NCBI GenBank assembly: GCA_910574285.1
Contig: CAJTAL010000036.1
Coordinates: forward strand, 2,622-44,035
Origin: Lachnospiraceae bacterium
GTDB lineage: Bacteria > Bacillota > Clostridia > Lachnospirales > Lachnospiraceae
Direction: 5' to 3'
DNA: 41,414 nucleotides
In this document: positions 15,776 through 23,907 of the stretch, one piece after another
Position numbering within the stretch: the stretch's first letter is position 1
Layout of the letters: each line of letters starts with the position of its first letter
Notes under the pieces: generated by a model
Database searches by the model: none
The model's input: the letters and a program-made list of their open reading frames with translations, nothing else
What the model was told of the DNA's origin: nothing
Made by a program: the position numbers and the translations under genes

Positions 15776-18700
15776 ATGTTACAAAAAGTAAAACACCTTA
15801 CAAAGCGGCTGTCTGCATTTCTGCTGGCAGTCCTTGTCACCGCAGGCACCTGCCTTTCCGGCAGCGTCCCTGTCCATGCTGCAGACGGCACCATCCAGTA
15901 CACTTCTGGTCCTTCCATCACATATGGAAGCTATTCTACTTCCAGAATGACCTTCGACGGCAGTAATACAGCCTACTGTGTAGAACCGTTACAGCCTACG
16001 CCCTCATCCGGGACTTATGCTTACACCTTGCTTGGCAATGACTCCCCCATCCGGAAGGCATTATATTACCTGAACGGCGGATACGGGTATGACAAGCATA
16101 TCAAAAACCAGTATCTCGGCGGCTGGTCGGATGATAATTCCTATGTCATCGGCCATCTGGTCGTTGCCTACATCTATGCAGGCTATGCTTCAGACAGCGG
16201 CGCCTTTCATGGTGCACCCCAGAATTATATTGATAAATCTGTGGAAATAGCAAATGCCATCAAGGGGCTTCCTGAGCCTCCGGCAACCTTCAAGGCCTTC
16301 ATCGTTCCGGGCAATAATAACCAGACTTTAGTTGGAAGCTGGTATCAGATCCCCTACGGTTACATAGAGCTTCACAAGGCTTCCGCAAATGCTGCTGTCT
16401 CTAATGAGAATGGAAATTATTCCTTAAAAGGCGCGGAGTATGGAATTTATAAAGGAGAGACACTGGTTTCCAAGCTGACGACCGACCAGAATGGCTACGC
16501 TAAATCCGGCGAATTGGAATCCGGAAGCTATACGGTCAAGGAGCTGAAGGCTTCCAAGGGCTACATCGTTGATGTGACTGCCCATAATGTGACGGTAGAG
16601 CCGGAAAAGACGGCTTCCCTGAATGTAACGGAAGTGCCCCAGAGCGATCCGATGGATCTGCTACTCCAGAAGCTTGATAAAGAACTAAAAATGGCACAGC
16701 CGCAGGGCAAAGCTTCTTTAGCGGAGGCCCAGTTTACGGTGAAATTTTATACCGAGAAGTCTGATAAAGACCCGGCTGCTGGCGGCGCAAAGCCTGCACG
16801 TACCTGGATCTTTAAAACGGACTCCGAAGGAAAAGTAAAATTTTCCAAAAATTATCTGGTATCCGGGGATGAGTTCTATATCCAGAAGGACGGGAAAACT
16901 CCCTGTCTTCCCCTTGGCACCGTAACGGTACAGGAGACAAAAGCTCCGACCGGATATCTTGCCAATGATACCGTATTTGTACAGAAGATCACAGCAGGCG
17001 GCAAAGTGGAGACCGTATCCTGCTATAACGCCTCTTCCATAGAAGAACAAGTCTGCCGGGGCGGTGTAAAACTCCAGAAACGGGATTTTGAAACAAAAAA
17101 GGCAGAGCCCCAGGGCGGTGCGACCTTGGAAAATGCAGCATTTACCATCACGTCCTTAAATGAAAATCCTGTTGTGGTAGATGGCAAAACTTATACCAAG
17201 AACCAGGTAGTTATGAGCCTGACGACAGACAGCAAAGGCTCTGTCTCCACAAATAAAGATGCTCTTCCTTTCGGGCATTACCGGGCAGACGAAACCAAAG
17301 CTCCTGAAGGCTATCTGAACGAAGGTAAGCTCTCTGTAGAATTTGATATCACAAAAAACGGCGAGATTGTGGATCTGACTTCTGAAGAGGCTGCCATATC
17401 AAACCAGATTATCCGCGGAGATCTGGAACTCGTCAAGGTTGCTGATGGAGAACAGAAACGGCTTTCTGATATCCCATTCTCTATCACTTCTGTGACCACC
17501 GGGGAAAGCCATACGATTGTTACTGACAAGATTGGTTACGCCAGCACTGCTTCCAAATGGAATAAGCACACCCACAATACCAACCAGGGGAAGACCTCAG
17601 AAGATGGGATCTGGTTTGGGACATTCAAGCCAAATGATTCCAAGGGCGCACTTCCTTATGATACCTACACCATAGAAGAACAGCGCTGTAAGGCGAATGA
17701 GAGCATGGATCTCTTAAAGTTTGAAGTCACTATCTATAAGGATTCCGTCAGCGTAGATTTAGGCACGCTTACCGACGACAAGATTGAGATCGGCACCACC
17801 GCCCTGGATAAGAATACCGGAACCCATATGAGCAAACCGGAAAAGAAAGTGACACTGATCGATACAGTAGAGTACTCCGGTCTAAAGAAGGGCCAGAAGT
17901 ATCAGGTCATCGGTACGCTGATGGATGCAGAAACCGGTGAAGAAATCCTGATTGATGAAAAGCCTGTGACCGCTGAAACGGAATTTACGGCAAAGATGTC
18001 CTCTGGAAGCGTAGAGGTTACCTTCACGTTTGACGCAACCTCTCTGGAAGGCAAAACCACGGTCATTTTTGAGGAACTGCATCAGGACGGGCAAAAGCTG
18101 GCTGTCCATGCAGATTTAAAGGATACAGACCAGCAGATCTCATTCCCAGAAATCGGAACGAAGGCGAAGGACTCCGATACTGAAGAAAATATCGCCAACG
18201 CGGATGAAAAGGTACAGCTTACTGATACCATTTTCTTCAAAGGGCTGGTTCCAAATCTGGAATATGTCGCTACCGGAAAGCTGGTGGATGTAGAGACAGA
18301 AGAACCTCTCTTAGACAGCGACACTCCGATCACTGCACAGACCACATTTACCCCAGAAGCCAGCGAGGGTACGGTGGATGTTGTGTTTGAATTTAATGGC
18401 AGCTCCTTGAAAGGGAAAAATACGGTCATCTATGAATCCGTTACCCAGGAAGAAAAAGAGGTGGGGATGCATGCAGATCCGGAATTTAAAAATCAGCAGA
18501 TGTTCTTCCCGGAGATTGGCACAAAGGCAAGCTGTCCAGAGACAGATTCCCAGATGGCGATTCCAAAGAAAGATCTTACGATAGTAGATACCGTTTCCTA
18601 TCATCTGGTTCCGGGGAAGGAATATAAGCTGACGGGAACCCTTATGGATAAAGAGAGCGGCGAGCCCCTGCTGATTGACAAAAAGCCGGTGACCTCCGAG

Positions 18701-19420
18701 CTTGTTTTTACGCCGGAAGAGGCAGAAGGCACGGTGGAATTATCCTTCACATTCGACGCAAGCGCACTGAAGGGCAAAACTATTGTTGCGTATGAATCCG
18801 TATCCTATCAGGAGAAGGAGATCGCTGTCCATACAGATATTGAATCCACTCCCCAGAGCATCTATTTCCCGGAAATCGGCACTACCGCCAAGGATGGTAA
18901 GGATGGCGATCAGGAAGCCCTGGCGGAGAAGGAGACACAGATCATAGATACCGTAAAATATAAGGATCTGGTTGTGGGAGGCCCTTCCTACCGCCTGGTG
19001 GGAACCTTAATGGATAAAGAAACTGGCAAGGAAATCCTGATGGACGGCAAACCGGTTACTGCAGAAACCACTTTTAAACCAGAAGAATCCAGCGGCTCCG
19101 TGGATGTTATTTTTACCTTTAACGCGACAGAACTGAAAGGGCATGATGTGGTGGTCTTTGAGAAACTCTTTGTTACGGTAAAGGAAGATGACAAGGAGAA
19201 AGAGGTAGAAGTGACCAGCCATGAGGACATCAAGGCCAAAAGCCAGACCGTGAAGCTGACGGAAGTACCGACCGAGCCAAAGGAACCGGACATTTCCTCT
19301 CCTGTCAAGACCGGGGATGAAGCGCCAATCCTGCTTTACATTTGTATTGCTACAGGTTCATTACTTATCATTATTATCAGCGGGCTTGTTCTCTACTGGA
19401 GATGTAAGCACCGGAAGTAA
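15776..19420 (+). CDS. LPXTG-like surface protein with VaFE (T-Q ester) repeats
   Basis: The 1214-residue protein has a signal peptide (to about residue 36, VHAAD) and an N-terminal thioester-like domain (AYCVEP, Cys near 67). Prealbumin-like SpaA/Cna-B domains follow (~198-665; for example GAEYGIYKGETLVSKLTTD and VQETKAPTGYL). Four VaFE repeats start at about residues 672, 792, 913 and 1032, each with IGT.A, an FE/YE motif and a late Gln; such repeats form Thr-Gln ester cross-links in known members. A sortase-type signal SPVKTGD (~1176-1182), membrane helix and basic tail CKHRK close it. It probably forms a long stalk on the donor surface for cell contact. No sortase gene is in the window. 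AAGGAGG precedes the ATG. Confidence 0.88.
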   Translation: MLQKVKHLTKRLSAFLLAVLVTAGTCLSGSVPVHAADGTIQYTSGPSITYGSYSTSRMTFDGSNTAYCVEPLQPTPSSGTYAYTLLGNDSPIRKALYYLNGGYGYDKHIKNQYLGGWSDDNSYVIGHLVVAYIYAGYASDSGAFHGAPQNYIDKSVEIANAIKGLPEPPATFKAFIVPGNNNQTLVGSWYQIPYGYIELHKASANAAVSNENGNYSLKGAEYGIYKGETLVSKLTTDQNGYAKSGELESGSYTVKELKASKGYIVDVTAHNVTVEPEKTASLNVTEVPQSDPMDLLLQKLDKELKMAQPQGKASLAEAQFTVKFYTEKSDKDPAAGGAKPARTWIFKTDSEGKVKFSKNYLVSGDEFYIQKDGKTPCLPLGTVTVQETKAPTGYLANDTVFVQKITAGGKVETVSCYNASSIEEQVCRGGVKLQKRDFETKKAEPQGGATLENAAFTITSLNENPVVVDGKTYTKNQVVMSLTTDSKGSVSTNKDALPFGHYRADETKAPEGYLNEGKLSVEFDITKNGEIVDLTSEEAAISNQIIRGDLELVKVADGEQKRLSDIPFSITSVTTGESHTIVTDKIGYASTASKWNKHTHNTNQGKTSEDGIWFGTFKPNDSKGALPYDTYTIEEQRCKANESMDLLKFEVTIYKDSVSVDLGTLTDDKIEIGTTALDKNTGTHMSKPEKKVTLIDTVEYSGLKKGQKYQVIGTLMDAETGEEILIDEKPVTAETEFTAKMSSGSVEVTFTFDATSLEGKTTVIFEELHQDGQKLAVHADLKDTDQQISFPEIGTKAKDSDTEENIANADEKVQLTDTIFFKGLVPNLEYVATGKLVDVETEEPLLDSDTPITAQTTFTPEASEGTVDVVFEFNGSSLKGKNTVIYESVTQEEKEVGMHADPEFKNQQMFFPEIGTKASCPETDSQMAIPKKDLTIVDTVSYHLVPGKEYKLTGTLMDKESGEPLLIDKKPVTSELVFTPEEAEGTVELSFTFDASALKGKTIVAYESVSYQEKEIAVHTDIESTPQSIYFPEIGTTAKDGKDGDQEALAEKETQIIDTVKYKDLVVGGPSYRLVGTLMDKETGKEILMDGKPVTAETTFKPEESSGSVDVIFTFNATELKGHDVVVFEKLFVTVKEDDKEKEVEVTSHEDIKAKSQTVKLTEVPTEPKEPDISSPVKTGDEAPILLYICIATGSLLIIIISGLVLYWRCKHRK

Positions 19421-19513
19421 TTTTATATCGTAACTCATTCACTTTATGCTGGCAGATTTAGCAGATTGCAAGGTGAATCCCTGACAGCCGTATCCGCCGG
19501 CACCCGTTTTAAC

Positions 19514-19541
19514 ACAGGCAGCTTTTTTACAAGCTGCCTGT
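19514..19541. repeat. Perfect 11-bp inverted repeat upstream of Cys-rich gene
   Basis: ACAGGCAGCTT (19514-19524) and AAGCTGCCTGT (19531-19541) are exact complements around a 6-base loop. No T-run follows on either strand, so it may be a processing or translation-control hairpin. It ends 15 bases before the start codon at 19556. Confidence 0.6.
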
Positions 19542-19555
19542 ATCTGGAGATAACT

Positions 19556-19918
19556 ATGGAGATAACACACTGCCTCGCGGATGCCAAACATATCCGCCGA
19601 TTTTTGGATGCCTGTGACGGGAACTGGCATCGCTGTATTTATATTAATTGTGTCAACTGCAGAGCAAAGAATTCCTGCACTCAGCCTGGATTCCTGTTTT
19701 GCCCGGATCACCGGGCCGTCCCGCTGGTTCTTCCTCTTTCGGATGCAGATATGCTTTTCGCCTGCTGTCCGGAACCGGAAGAATGTCTGGGGGTATTCAA
19801 AGATACCGTATTTCTGGAAGTGTATGCACAATTCCTAAAAGGACAGAAGATCATCTCTCCTGATTGCCCCTGCATGGCACTGTTAGACATCCAGAATAAG
19901 GATTGTTATGACTGGTGA
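19556..19918 (+). CDS. Small Cys-rich protein, unknown
   Basis: The 120-residue protein has about ten Cys residues, including CVNCRAKNSC, CCPEPEEC and CPC, which suggests one or two metal sites. I do not recognise the family. The ATG at 19556 is chosen because TGGAG lies 8-9 bases upstream; the frame is open further upstream but through the hairpin at 19514-19541. It follows the surface protein gene on the same strand within the conjugation block. Confidence 0.5.
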   Translation: MEITHCLADAKHIRRFLDACDGNWHRCIYINCVNCRAKNSCTQPGFLFCPDHRAVPLVLPLSDADMLFACCPEPEECLGVFKDTVFLEVYAQFLKGQKIISPDCPCMALLDIQNKDCYDW

Positions 19919-20006
19919 TGAAACAGATAAATTTATTTTTACATTGATCCGTTGCACTTCCTCTGCCTGTCACGTACAGAGAAAAGAAAAACCGGAGGGA
20001 TGACCT

Positions 20007-20282
20007 ATGAGAAATCTTACTGCCATCATACAATTTATCGACCAGACGTTTACCAGCTTAATCTTCATACCCATGTGTTTTATCTTATACTGCAGGTTCT
20101 TTCCTTCCAAAGAGAGAAGCAAAAGGATGCGCATTTTTTACCGGGTATGTATCGTACTGGTAGTATTGTTCCTGCTCCGGTATTTCTGTGATAAATTTAT
20201 CTTTACCGCAGTCAACTATCCGAAATTTACAGACAGCGGCCTGTTTCCTCTGATCCAGGCAGTATTTTATCCGGAAGTATGA
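20007..20282 (+). CDS. Small membrane protein, unknown
   Basis: The 91-residue protein has two membrane helices (about residues 9-29 and 43-62) with a basic loop between (SKERSKRMR). GGAGGG stands 8 bases in front of the ATG. The family is not recognised. It is the last gene before the 360-base regulatory gap 20283-20643 and probably belongs to the transfer operon. Confidence 0.5.
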   Translation: MRNLTAIIQFIDQTFTSLIFIPMCFILYCRFFPSKERSKRMRIFYRVCIVLVVLFLLRYFCDKFIFTAVNYPKFTDSGLFPLIQAVFYPEV

Positions 20283-20407
20283 TAGCAGTTCGCAGGCTTT
20301 TTACCCTTCGGCTAAATTTTCAGGCAAGGAAGGATAAGAAGATCCTAAGACAAAGGGGATCTGACAAAAATCCCTTTCCTACATACAATCGCATATAAAA
20401 GCATCAA

Positions 20408-20460
20408 AATAAGCATTGGAAGATCTGTGTAATCACAATTTTTCCGGTGCTTATTCTTTT
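20408..20460 (+). terminator. Terminator closing the first conjugation block
   Basis: AATAAGCATTGGAA (from 20408) pairs with TTTCCGGTGCTTATT (ending near 20456), with G-U pairs, followed by CTTTT. A second dyad AAAGGG/CCCTTT lies just upstream at about 20352-20380. The 360-base gap then carries the direct repeats at 20567-20630. Confidence 0.55.
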
Positions 20461-20566
20461 ACTTTATCAAATTAACGTATTAACTGGAGAAAATTGGGGA
20501 AAAGTCCCAAATTGGCACCTGTTTTTGCTCTTGACTTATAGGAATTCCTTGTCTATTTACTTATAA

Positions 20567-20630
20567 TATACGTATACAAAACGTAAGAATCATTATTTCT
20601 AATTATTTTATACATATACAAAACGTAAGA
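20567..20630 (+). promoter_or_regulatory. Two 22-bp direct repeats 42 bp apart
   Basis: TATACGTATACAAAACGTAAGA (20567-20588; the first 20 of its bases are the conserved core) and a copy with one change (20609-20630) start 42 bp apart, four helical turns, just before the ribosome site of the zinc-finger gene. Both begin with a palindrome, TATACGTATA or TATACATATA. TTGACT at 20531-20536 with TATTTA 17 bases on, or TATAAT at 20562-20567, may be the promoter. This looks like a regulator binding site. Confidence 0.55.
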
Positions 20631-20643
20631 GAGGTGAACATTT

Positions 20644-21054
20644 ATGAAAAAACAGACAATACGCTGCCCCTACTGCGGCAGTCCTGCAATCTTAAAAGAT
20701 GCTTCCTATGTATATGGCCATAACTCATCTGGGGGAAAGGTCTATGTATGCAGCCACTATCCGGCCTGTGACTCCTATGTAGGAGTCCATCAGGGGACAT
20801 CCCTGCCGAAAGGCTCCCTGGCGAACCGCACGCTCCGTAAGAAACGCATCCAGGCCCATCAGATTTTCGACCAGCTCTGGAGAAAGGGAATTTTCAGCCG
20901 CGAGGAGGCTTACCGGTGGATTGGAGATAAATTCTGTCTGCAGACCCGTCAGGCACATATCGGGAATTTCAGTGACTATATGTGCGACCAGCTGATACAG
21001 GAAGCTTCCAAAGTTCTACAGAATAACCACATACCGCTTGGTATGGCCGGATAA
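20644..21054 (+). CDS. Zinc-finger-containing protein (DUF3268-like)
   Basis: The 136-residue protein has CPYCGSPA at residues ~8-15 and CSHYPACDSYVG at ~39-50, making a four-Cys zinc ribbon. This arrangement, with the GGKVYVCSHYP stretch between, matches the DUF3268 zinc-finger-containing family found on mobile elements. The C-terminal half is helical (GIFSREEAYRWIGDKF). DNA binding or a DNA-topology role is likely but not shown. It is the first gene behind the direct-repeat regulatory region and precedes the sigma factor by 14 bases. Confidence 0.7.
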   Translation: MKKQTIRCPYCGSPAILKDASYVYGHNSSGGKVYVCSHYPACDSYVGVHQGTSLPKGSLANRTLRKKRIQAHQIFDQLWRKGIFSREEAYRWIGDKFCLQTRQAHIGNFSDYMCDQLIQEASKVLQNNHIPLGMAG

Positions 21055-21068
21055 AAAGGAGGGATACC

Positions 21069-21653
21069 ATGGATGGAATCATGAGTTATGAACAGAAACA
21101 GCTTGTAACCGCTCATTTAAGCCTCGTTCCCCGGATGGTGCGGGTGCTTACCAGAAGCTTTTCCCATCTGTCACAGGATGAGTTTGATGAGCTGACACAG
21201 ACCGGATACCTTGCCCTGTGCAATGCCGCTATGAAATGCAGCCCCTCGCAACCCTTCCCACCTTATGCAAGGACTGCGATCCGAAATGCCATTTATGATT
21301 ACTGGCGGGACTGCGGGAAGAGAAAAAGCACGTTCTGTTCTCTGGATGCAATCCTCACTGCCGAAGACGGCGGTACTTATGAGCCGGAATTTATGCTTCC
21401 TAAAGCAGACATACTGACTCCGGAACAGGCGGTACTGTCAAAGGAATCCGTCTCTTACCTGAAGAGACTGGAATATACAGGCAGTAAGCATTTGAAAAAG
21501 GGCATTACCTCACTCCGCCTCCAGCAAAGCGGGTACACCAGTGCGGAAGTAGCAAAGCTCTACAACGTCCCGTCCAACCATGTCCGGGCTTGGCAGAGTA
21601 AAGCAAGGAAGCAGTTAAGAGAGGATCAGGAACTATATGCACTTTTAGCGTAA
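21069..21653 (+). CDS. Sigma-70 family RNA polymerase sigma factor
   Basis: The 194-residue protein has a region 2 (HLSLVPRMVRVLTRSF through EFDELTQTGYLALCNAAMKC and FPPYARTAIRNAIYDYWR, ~residues 16-85) and a C-terminal region 4-like HTH (YTSAEVAKLYNVPSNHVRAWQSKARKQL, ~155-183). It probably directs polymerase to promoters of the mobile element. AAAAGGAGG precedes the ATG. A second sigma-like gene lies at 34513; the two are clearly different proteins. No anti-sigma factor is evident. Confidence 0.8.
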   Translation: MDGIMSYEQKQLVTAHLSLVPRMVRVLTRSFSHLSQDEFDELTQTGYLALCNAAMKCSPSQPFPPYARTAIRNAIYDYWRDCGKRKSTFCSLDAILTAEDGGTYEPEFMLPKADILTPEQAVLSKESVSYLKRLEYTGSKHLKKGITSLRLQQSGYTSAEVAKLYNVPSNHVRAWQSKARKQLREDQELYALLA

Positions 21654-21691
21654 TTCTAAGGGAAAACACATGAAAAAAGGAGGTACTTATT

Positions 21692-22378
21692 ATGCTGACA
21701 TTATACACCGCAATCGGAAGCTTAAAAATCAAAAGGGATGAGATGGGAAATCCAGTCCCGGCAGTCATCAATAACAGGCAGGAATATGGATTATCCGAAC
21801 ATGAACTTGTACTCTGGAGCTGTCTCGCCTTCCAGATCCTGCAGATCTATGAACTGGAGAAGGCATATACAAAACGGCTTGCAGATTCCGGCCGCCCGGA
21901 AGGTCTTTCCTTTTCCCATTACTTAAACCGCCTGCTTCTGCGGGGGCTGATCGTAAAGGGCGACGGGCTGACCGGAATAGATGCCCTGTACCGGCTGCTT
22001 GGAAAACTGCATATCCAGCCGGTTACTGACCATTTTTCGATACGGCTCTTCACCTGCATCCAGCTCTATCTGGAGGGGAGAATAAAAATCCGCGATTTCG
22101 GGCGGTATCTGAAGAAAGAGAAATACGCTCCAATGGAAGAAACCGTCCTGGAACTCGCCAAAGCAACGGAACCTACCACCGCAGAACTGCTCGCCTGTGT
22201 AGAGCAGGGGGCAAAAGCGAAAAACCCGAAGGAAGTATGGGATCTGCTTTATGAAGATACGGATGCGACCTACGAATCCCTGGCAGACGAGGCACAGCTT
22301 CTCCACGTCCAGTATCCAGTGCTGCAGGCAATCGGGAACCTGTACCTTAATAAACAGATTTCATTCCAGCAGTTTTGA
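21692..22378 (+). CDS. Hypothetical protein of the mobile element
   Basis: The 228-residue protein is predicted mostly helical with no transmembrane part. The region LSEHELVLWSCLAFQILQIYELEKAY and FSHYLNRLLLRGLIVKGDGLTGIDALYRLLGKL (~residues 30-105) could be a winged-helix DNA-binding fold, common in regulators of conjugative elements. AAAGGAGG stands 8 bases upstream of the ATG. It follows the sigma factor gene by 38 bases and precedes a membrane protein by 10 bases, so it is in the same operon. Confidence 0.55.
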   Translation: MLTLYTAIGSLKIKRDEMGNPVPAVINNRQEYGLSEHELVLWSCLAFQILQIYELEKAYTKRLADSGRPEGLSFSHYLNRLLLRGLIVKGDGLTGIDALYRLLGKLHIQPVTDHFSIRLFTCIQLYLEGRIKIRDFGRYLKKEKYAPMEETVLELAKATEPTTAELLACVEQGAKAKNPKEVWDLLYEDTDATYESLADEAQLLHVQYPVLQAIGNLYLNKQISFQQF

Positions 22379-22388
22379 AAGGAGAACT

Positions 22389-22766
22389 ATGCCAAAACCA
22401 TTATTATCAAAGCTGATTGCCCAAGCGGTAATCGGCTTTTTCTTCCTATTGGTTGGATGTGCTTACGGCATCCATTCCAAAGATGATATTTTTATTATAT
22501 TGAGCCTGTTCATAGGGCTTTTCAGCTTGATCCGTATCTATAATTTCTACCGATTGATCCACAATGAAGCTTACTGGGCATTATCCGGAACTTGTGTCAA
22601 ACAGACCGCTCTGCCTTTCAAAAAAGACAGCCAGATTATACTTGTAGATGAAAACCAAAGAGAATATACGCTAACATCTGATATTATAGCCAAATCAATT
22701 CCGTCCCTATCTCATGAACTTATAGTAGAATTAAGTGAAAAAATATTGCAACCAGATAATACTTAA
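22389..22766 (+). CDS. Small two-helix membrane protein, unknown
   Basis: The 125-residue protein has two adjacent membrane helices (about residues 9-26 and 33-52) and a soluble C-terminal part (~60-125). The ATG at 22389 is chosen because AAAGGAG lies right before it; the longer open frame overlaps the upstream gene. The family is not recognised. It ends the plus-strand run and is followed by a strong bidirectional terminator. Confidence 0.55.
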   Translation: MPKPLLSKLIAQAVIGFFFLLVGCAYGIHSKDDIFIILSLFIGLFSLIRIYNFYRLIHNEAYWALSGTCVKQTALPFKKDSQIILVDENQREYTLTSDIIAKSIPSLSHELIVELSEKILQPDNT

Positions 22767-22776
22767 AAATTTATAT

Positions 22777-22816
22777 AAAACTCCGTGTTGGACTTCAAAA
22801 TTCCACACGGAGTTTT
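22777..22816. terminator. Strong bidirectional terminator
   Basis: AAAACTCCGTGT (22777-22788) pairs with ACACGGAGTTTT (22805-22816), with GGA/TCC extending the stem inward. The A-run and T-run suit both strands: the plus-strand operon and the minus-strand tRNA cluster converge here. Confidence 0.85.
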
Positions 22817-22871
22817 CATAGCAATCTGTTTTTTAATTGTTCTACCAATATTAGATTGCCACATTTTCAAG

Positions 22872-23007
22872 CGTTTGCGGAAGGATTCGAACCTTCGGTG
22901 CGTTGCCGCACACCATCTTAGCAGGTCGCAGGATGTCCGGGGGACATCCGCTTTGCGACGACCGGAGTGGAACGGAGAGGCACCTTAAACCACTCAGACA
23001 CGCAAAC
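22872..23007 (-). tRNA. tRNA-Ser(GCU) interrupted by a ~54-nt insert
   Basis: Acceptor arms GTTTGCG (23001-23007) and CGCAAAC (22873-22879) pair fully, and the T arm GAAGG-TTCGAAT-CCTTC and a long variable arm (GTGCG-gcaa-CGCAC), a mark of tRNA-Ser, are intact. The anticodon loop CTGCTAA (22918-22924) gives GCU. Between the D arm and this loop there are about 54 extra bases (22925-22978) that form a GGATGTCC/GGACATCC hairpin; the 5' strand expected to pair with GATGG is displaced. So the gene is probably inactive unless the insert is removed. The CCA end is not encoded. Confidence 0.7.
22925..22978 (-). repeat. Palindromic element, copy 1, inside tRNA-Ser
   Basis: On the plus strand it reads from the anticodon loop outward, with GGATGTCC-ggg-GGACATCC (about 22931-22949) and then GCTTTGCGACGACCGGAG. 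Its GGACATCCGCTTTGCG part and following GACCGGAG resemble the sequence next to the tRNA-Glu fragment (23013-23050), pointing to one mobile or repeated element family. Confidence 0.55.
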
Positions 23008-23008
23008 G

Positions 23009-23053
23009 AAAAGTGGACGTTTGCTCTGCACCGACCGAAGCAGCGCGGAGACC
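23009..23053 (-). repeat. Palindromic element, copy 2, next to tRNA-Glu fragment
   Basis: On the plus strand GTGGACGTTTGCTCTGCACC then GACCGAAG and GCGGAGACC align with copy 1 (GGGGACATCCGCTTTGCGAC, GACCGGAG, ACGGAGAGG). It begins exactly where the tRNA-Glu sequence stops in its T loop and ends at the 5' side of tRNA-Ser. Confidence 0.5.
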
Positions 23054-23112
23054 TTGAACCCAATATCTCCGGCTTGAAAGGCCGGTGTCCTGACCTTTTA
23101 GACTAGTGGACA
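23054..23112 (-). pseudogene. tRNA-Glu(UUC) 5' fragment
   Basis: The minus strand has a good D arm (GTCT/GGAC) and an anticodon arm CCGGC-CTTTCAA-GCCGG giving anticodon UUC. It then enters the T arm at TTGGG-TTCAA, where the homology stops. No sequence matching the 3' acceptor strand (expected GTGGACA-like) follows, so the last ~20 bases are missing and replaced by the element copy at 23009-23053. It is probably non-functional. Confidence 0.65.
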
Positions 23113-23151
23113 TTACTGCAGGCTTTCACCTGCATATTTTATCTATTTTCT

Positions 23152-23403
23152 TCATGCACCTATCTGCATCGGAATTACTGTATTTACCACCAAAATATCA
23201 TCCAGGCTTACCTGAAGCACTGCTGCAAGTACGACCAGATTATCTATGGATGGTAACGCTACGCCTTGCTGCCACTTGTATATCGCTTGCGGTGTGGCAA
23301 ATCCGAAAATATTCTGCAAATCCTTTACTGATAAGTTTGCCTGCTTCCTCAACCTGTTAATGTTCTTTCCTGTCCGTATCATATCTATTGTCGGCAGATC
23401 CAT
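23152..23403 (-). CDS. XRE-family small DNA-binding protein
   Basis: The 83-residue protein is little more than a helix-turn-helix: GKNINRLRKQANLSVKDLQNIFGFATPQAIYKWQQGVALPS, a Cro/CI HTH at residues ~12-52, then VVLAAVLQVSLDDIL. The ATG at 23403 is preferred over the one at 23409, as GGAGG is 9 bases upstream of the former and too close to the latter. It sits between the tRNA-Lys gene and the tRNA-Glu fragment, on the same strand, an odd place for a regulator and perhaps a passenger from the element. Confidence 0.8.
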   Translation of the reverse strand: MDLPTIDMIRTGKNINRLRKQANLSVKDLQNIFGFATPQAIYKWQQGVALPSIDNLVVLAAVLQVSLDDILVVNTVIPMQIGA

Positions 23404-23445
23404 GTTCATTCACCTCCTGTCATTTTACAAATATCCAGGCGGTAC

Positions 23446-23518
23446 TGCCCCATGTGAGATTCGAACTCACGGCCACTCGATTAAAAGTCGAGTGCTCTGC
23501 CAGCTGAGCTAATGGAGC
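23446..23518 (-). tRNA. tRNA-Lys(UUU)
   Basis: The 73-nt cloverleaf is complete: acceptor GCTCCAT/ATGGGGC (one G-U), D arm GCTC/GAGC, anticodon arm CTCGA-CTTTTAA-TCGAG with anticodon UUU, T arm GTGAG-TTCGAAT-CTCAC, discriminator A. CCA is not encoded. It is intact, unlike the two tRNA sequences downstream. Confidence 0.93.
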
Positions 23519-23654
23519 GCGCACAGAAAACTTTCCAATGGAATCTTTTCTGTTTATTAAAGCAAAAAATACCGCCTACCTCATACAAGATAAGCGGCAT
23601 CTGATATCCATGTTTTTATCTGTCAGTCTCCTGTATAGAAAGACAGCTTTTTAA

Positions 23655-23783
23655 TCACACAGTTATTTTCCGTTTTCTTACCTTACATGAGCGTACCAAA
23701 ATCAAACCCTGCTTTTTTTCTTTACTGTGCAGCGTCTCATAATGTTCACTATTCAGGTAATATACGAAATTAACTGTTGTCAT
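23655..23783 (-). CDS. Small basic ORF, unknown
   Basis: The 42-residue frame begins MTTVNFVYYLNSEHYETLH and ends RSCKVRKRKITV. An AAAGGA site stands 7 bases upstream of the ATG at 23783. It is in a gap between tRNA-Lys and the PIN gene, with no recognised family. It may be a real short gene or a remnant. Confidence 0.35.
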   Translation of the reverse strand: MTTVNFVYYLNSEHYETLHSKEKKQGLILVRSCKVRKRKITV

Positions 23784-23907
23784 GATTCTTTCCTTTCTGG
23801 ACTTATTTTCGTCCGCTTTATTTTTATCTGTACTTACTATATCACCTATATCACCCTTTGTCATTATACTGGTAATATAATTTTTGTATTGCGGACGGCA
23901 GACTTAG

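Noticed and set aside
7499-22766. A complete conjugative element inside the window
   Set aside because: No relaxase, VirD4-type coupling ATPase, integrase or recognisable att sites were found, so only part of the element is present.
22785-22988. Short plus-strand open frame over the tRNA-Ser region
   Set aside because: It runs through the terminator and the tRNA gene and has no protein-like character.
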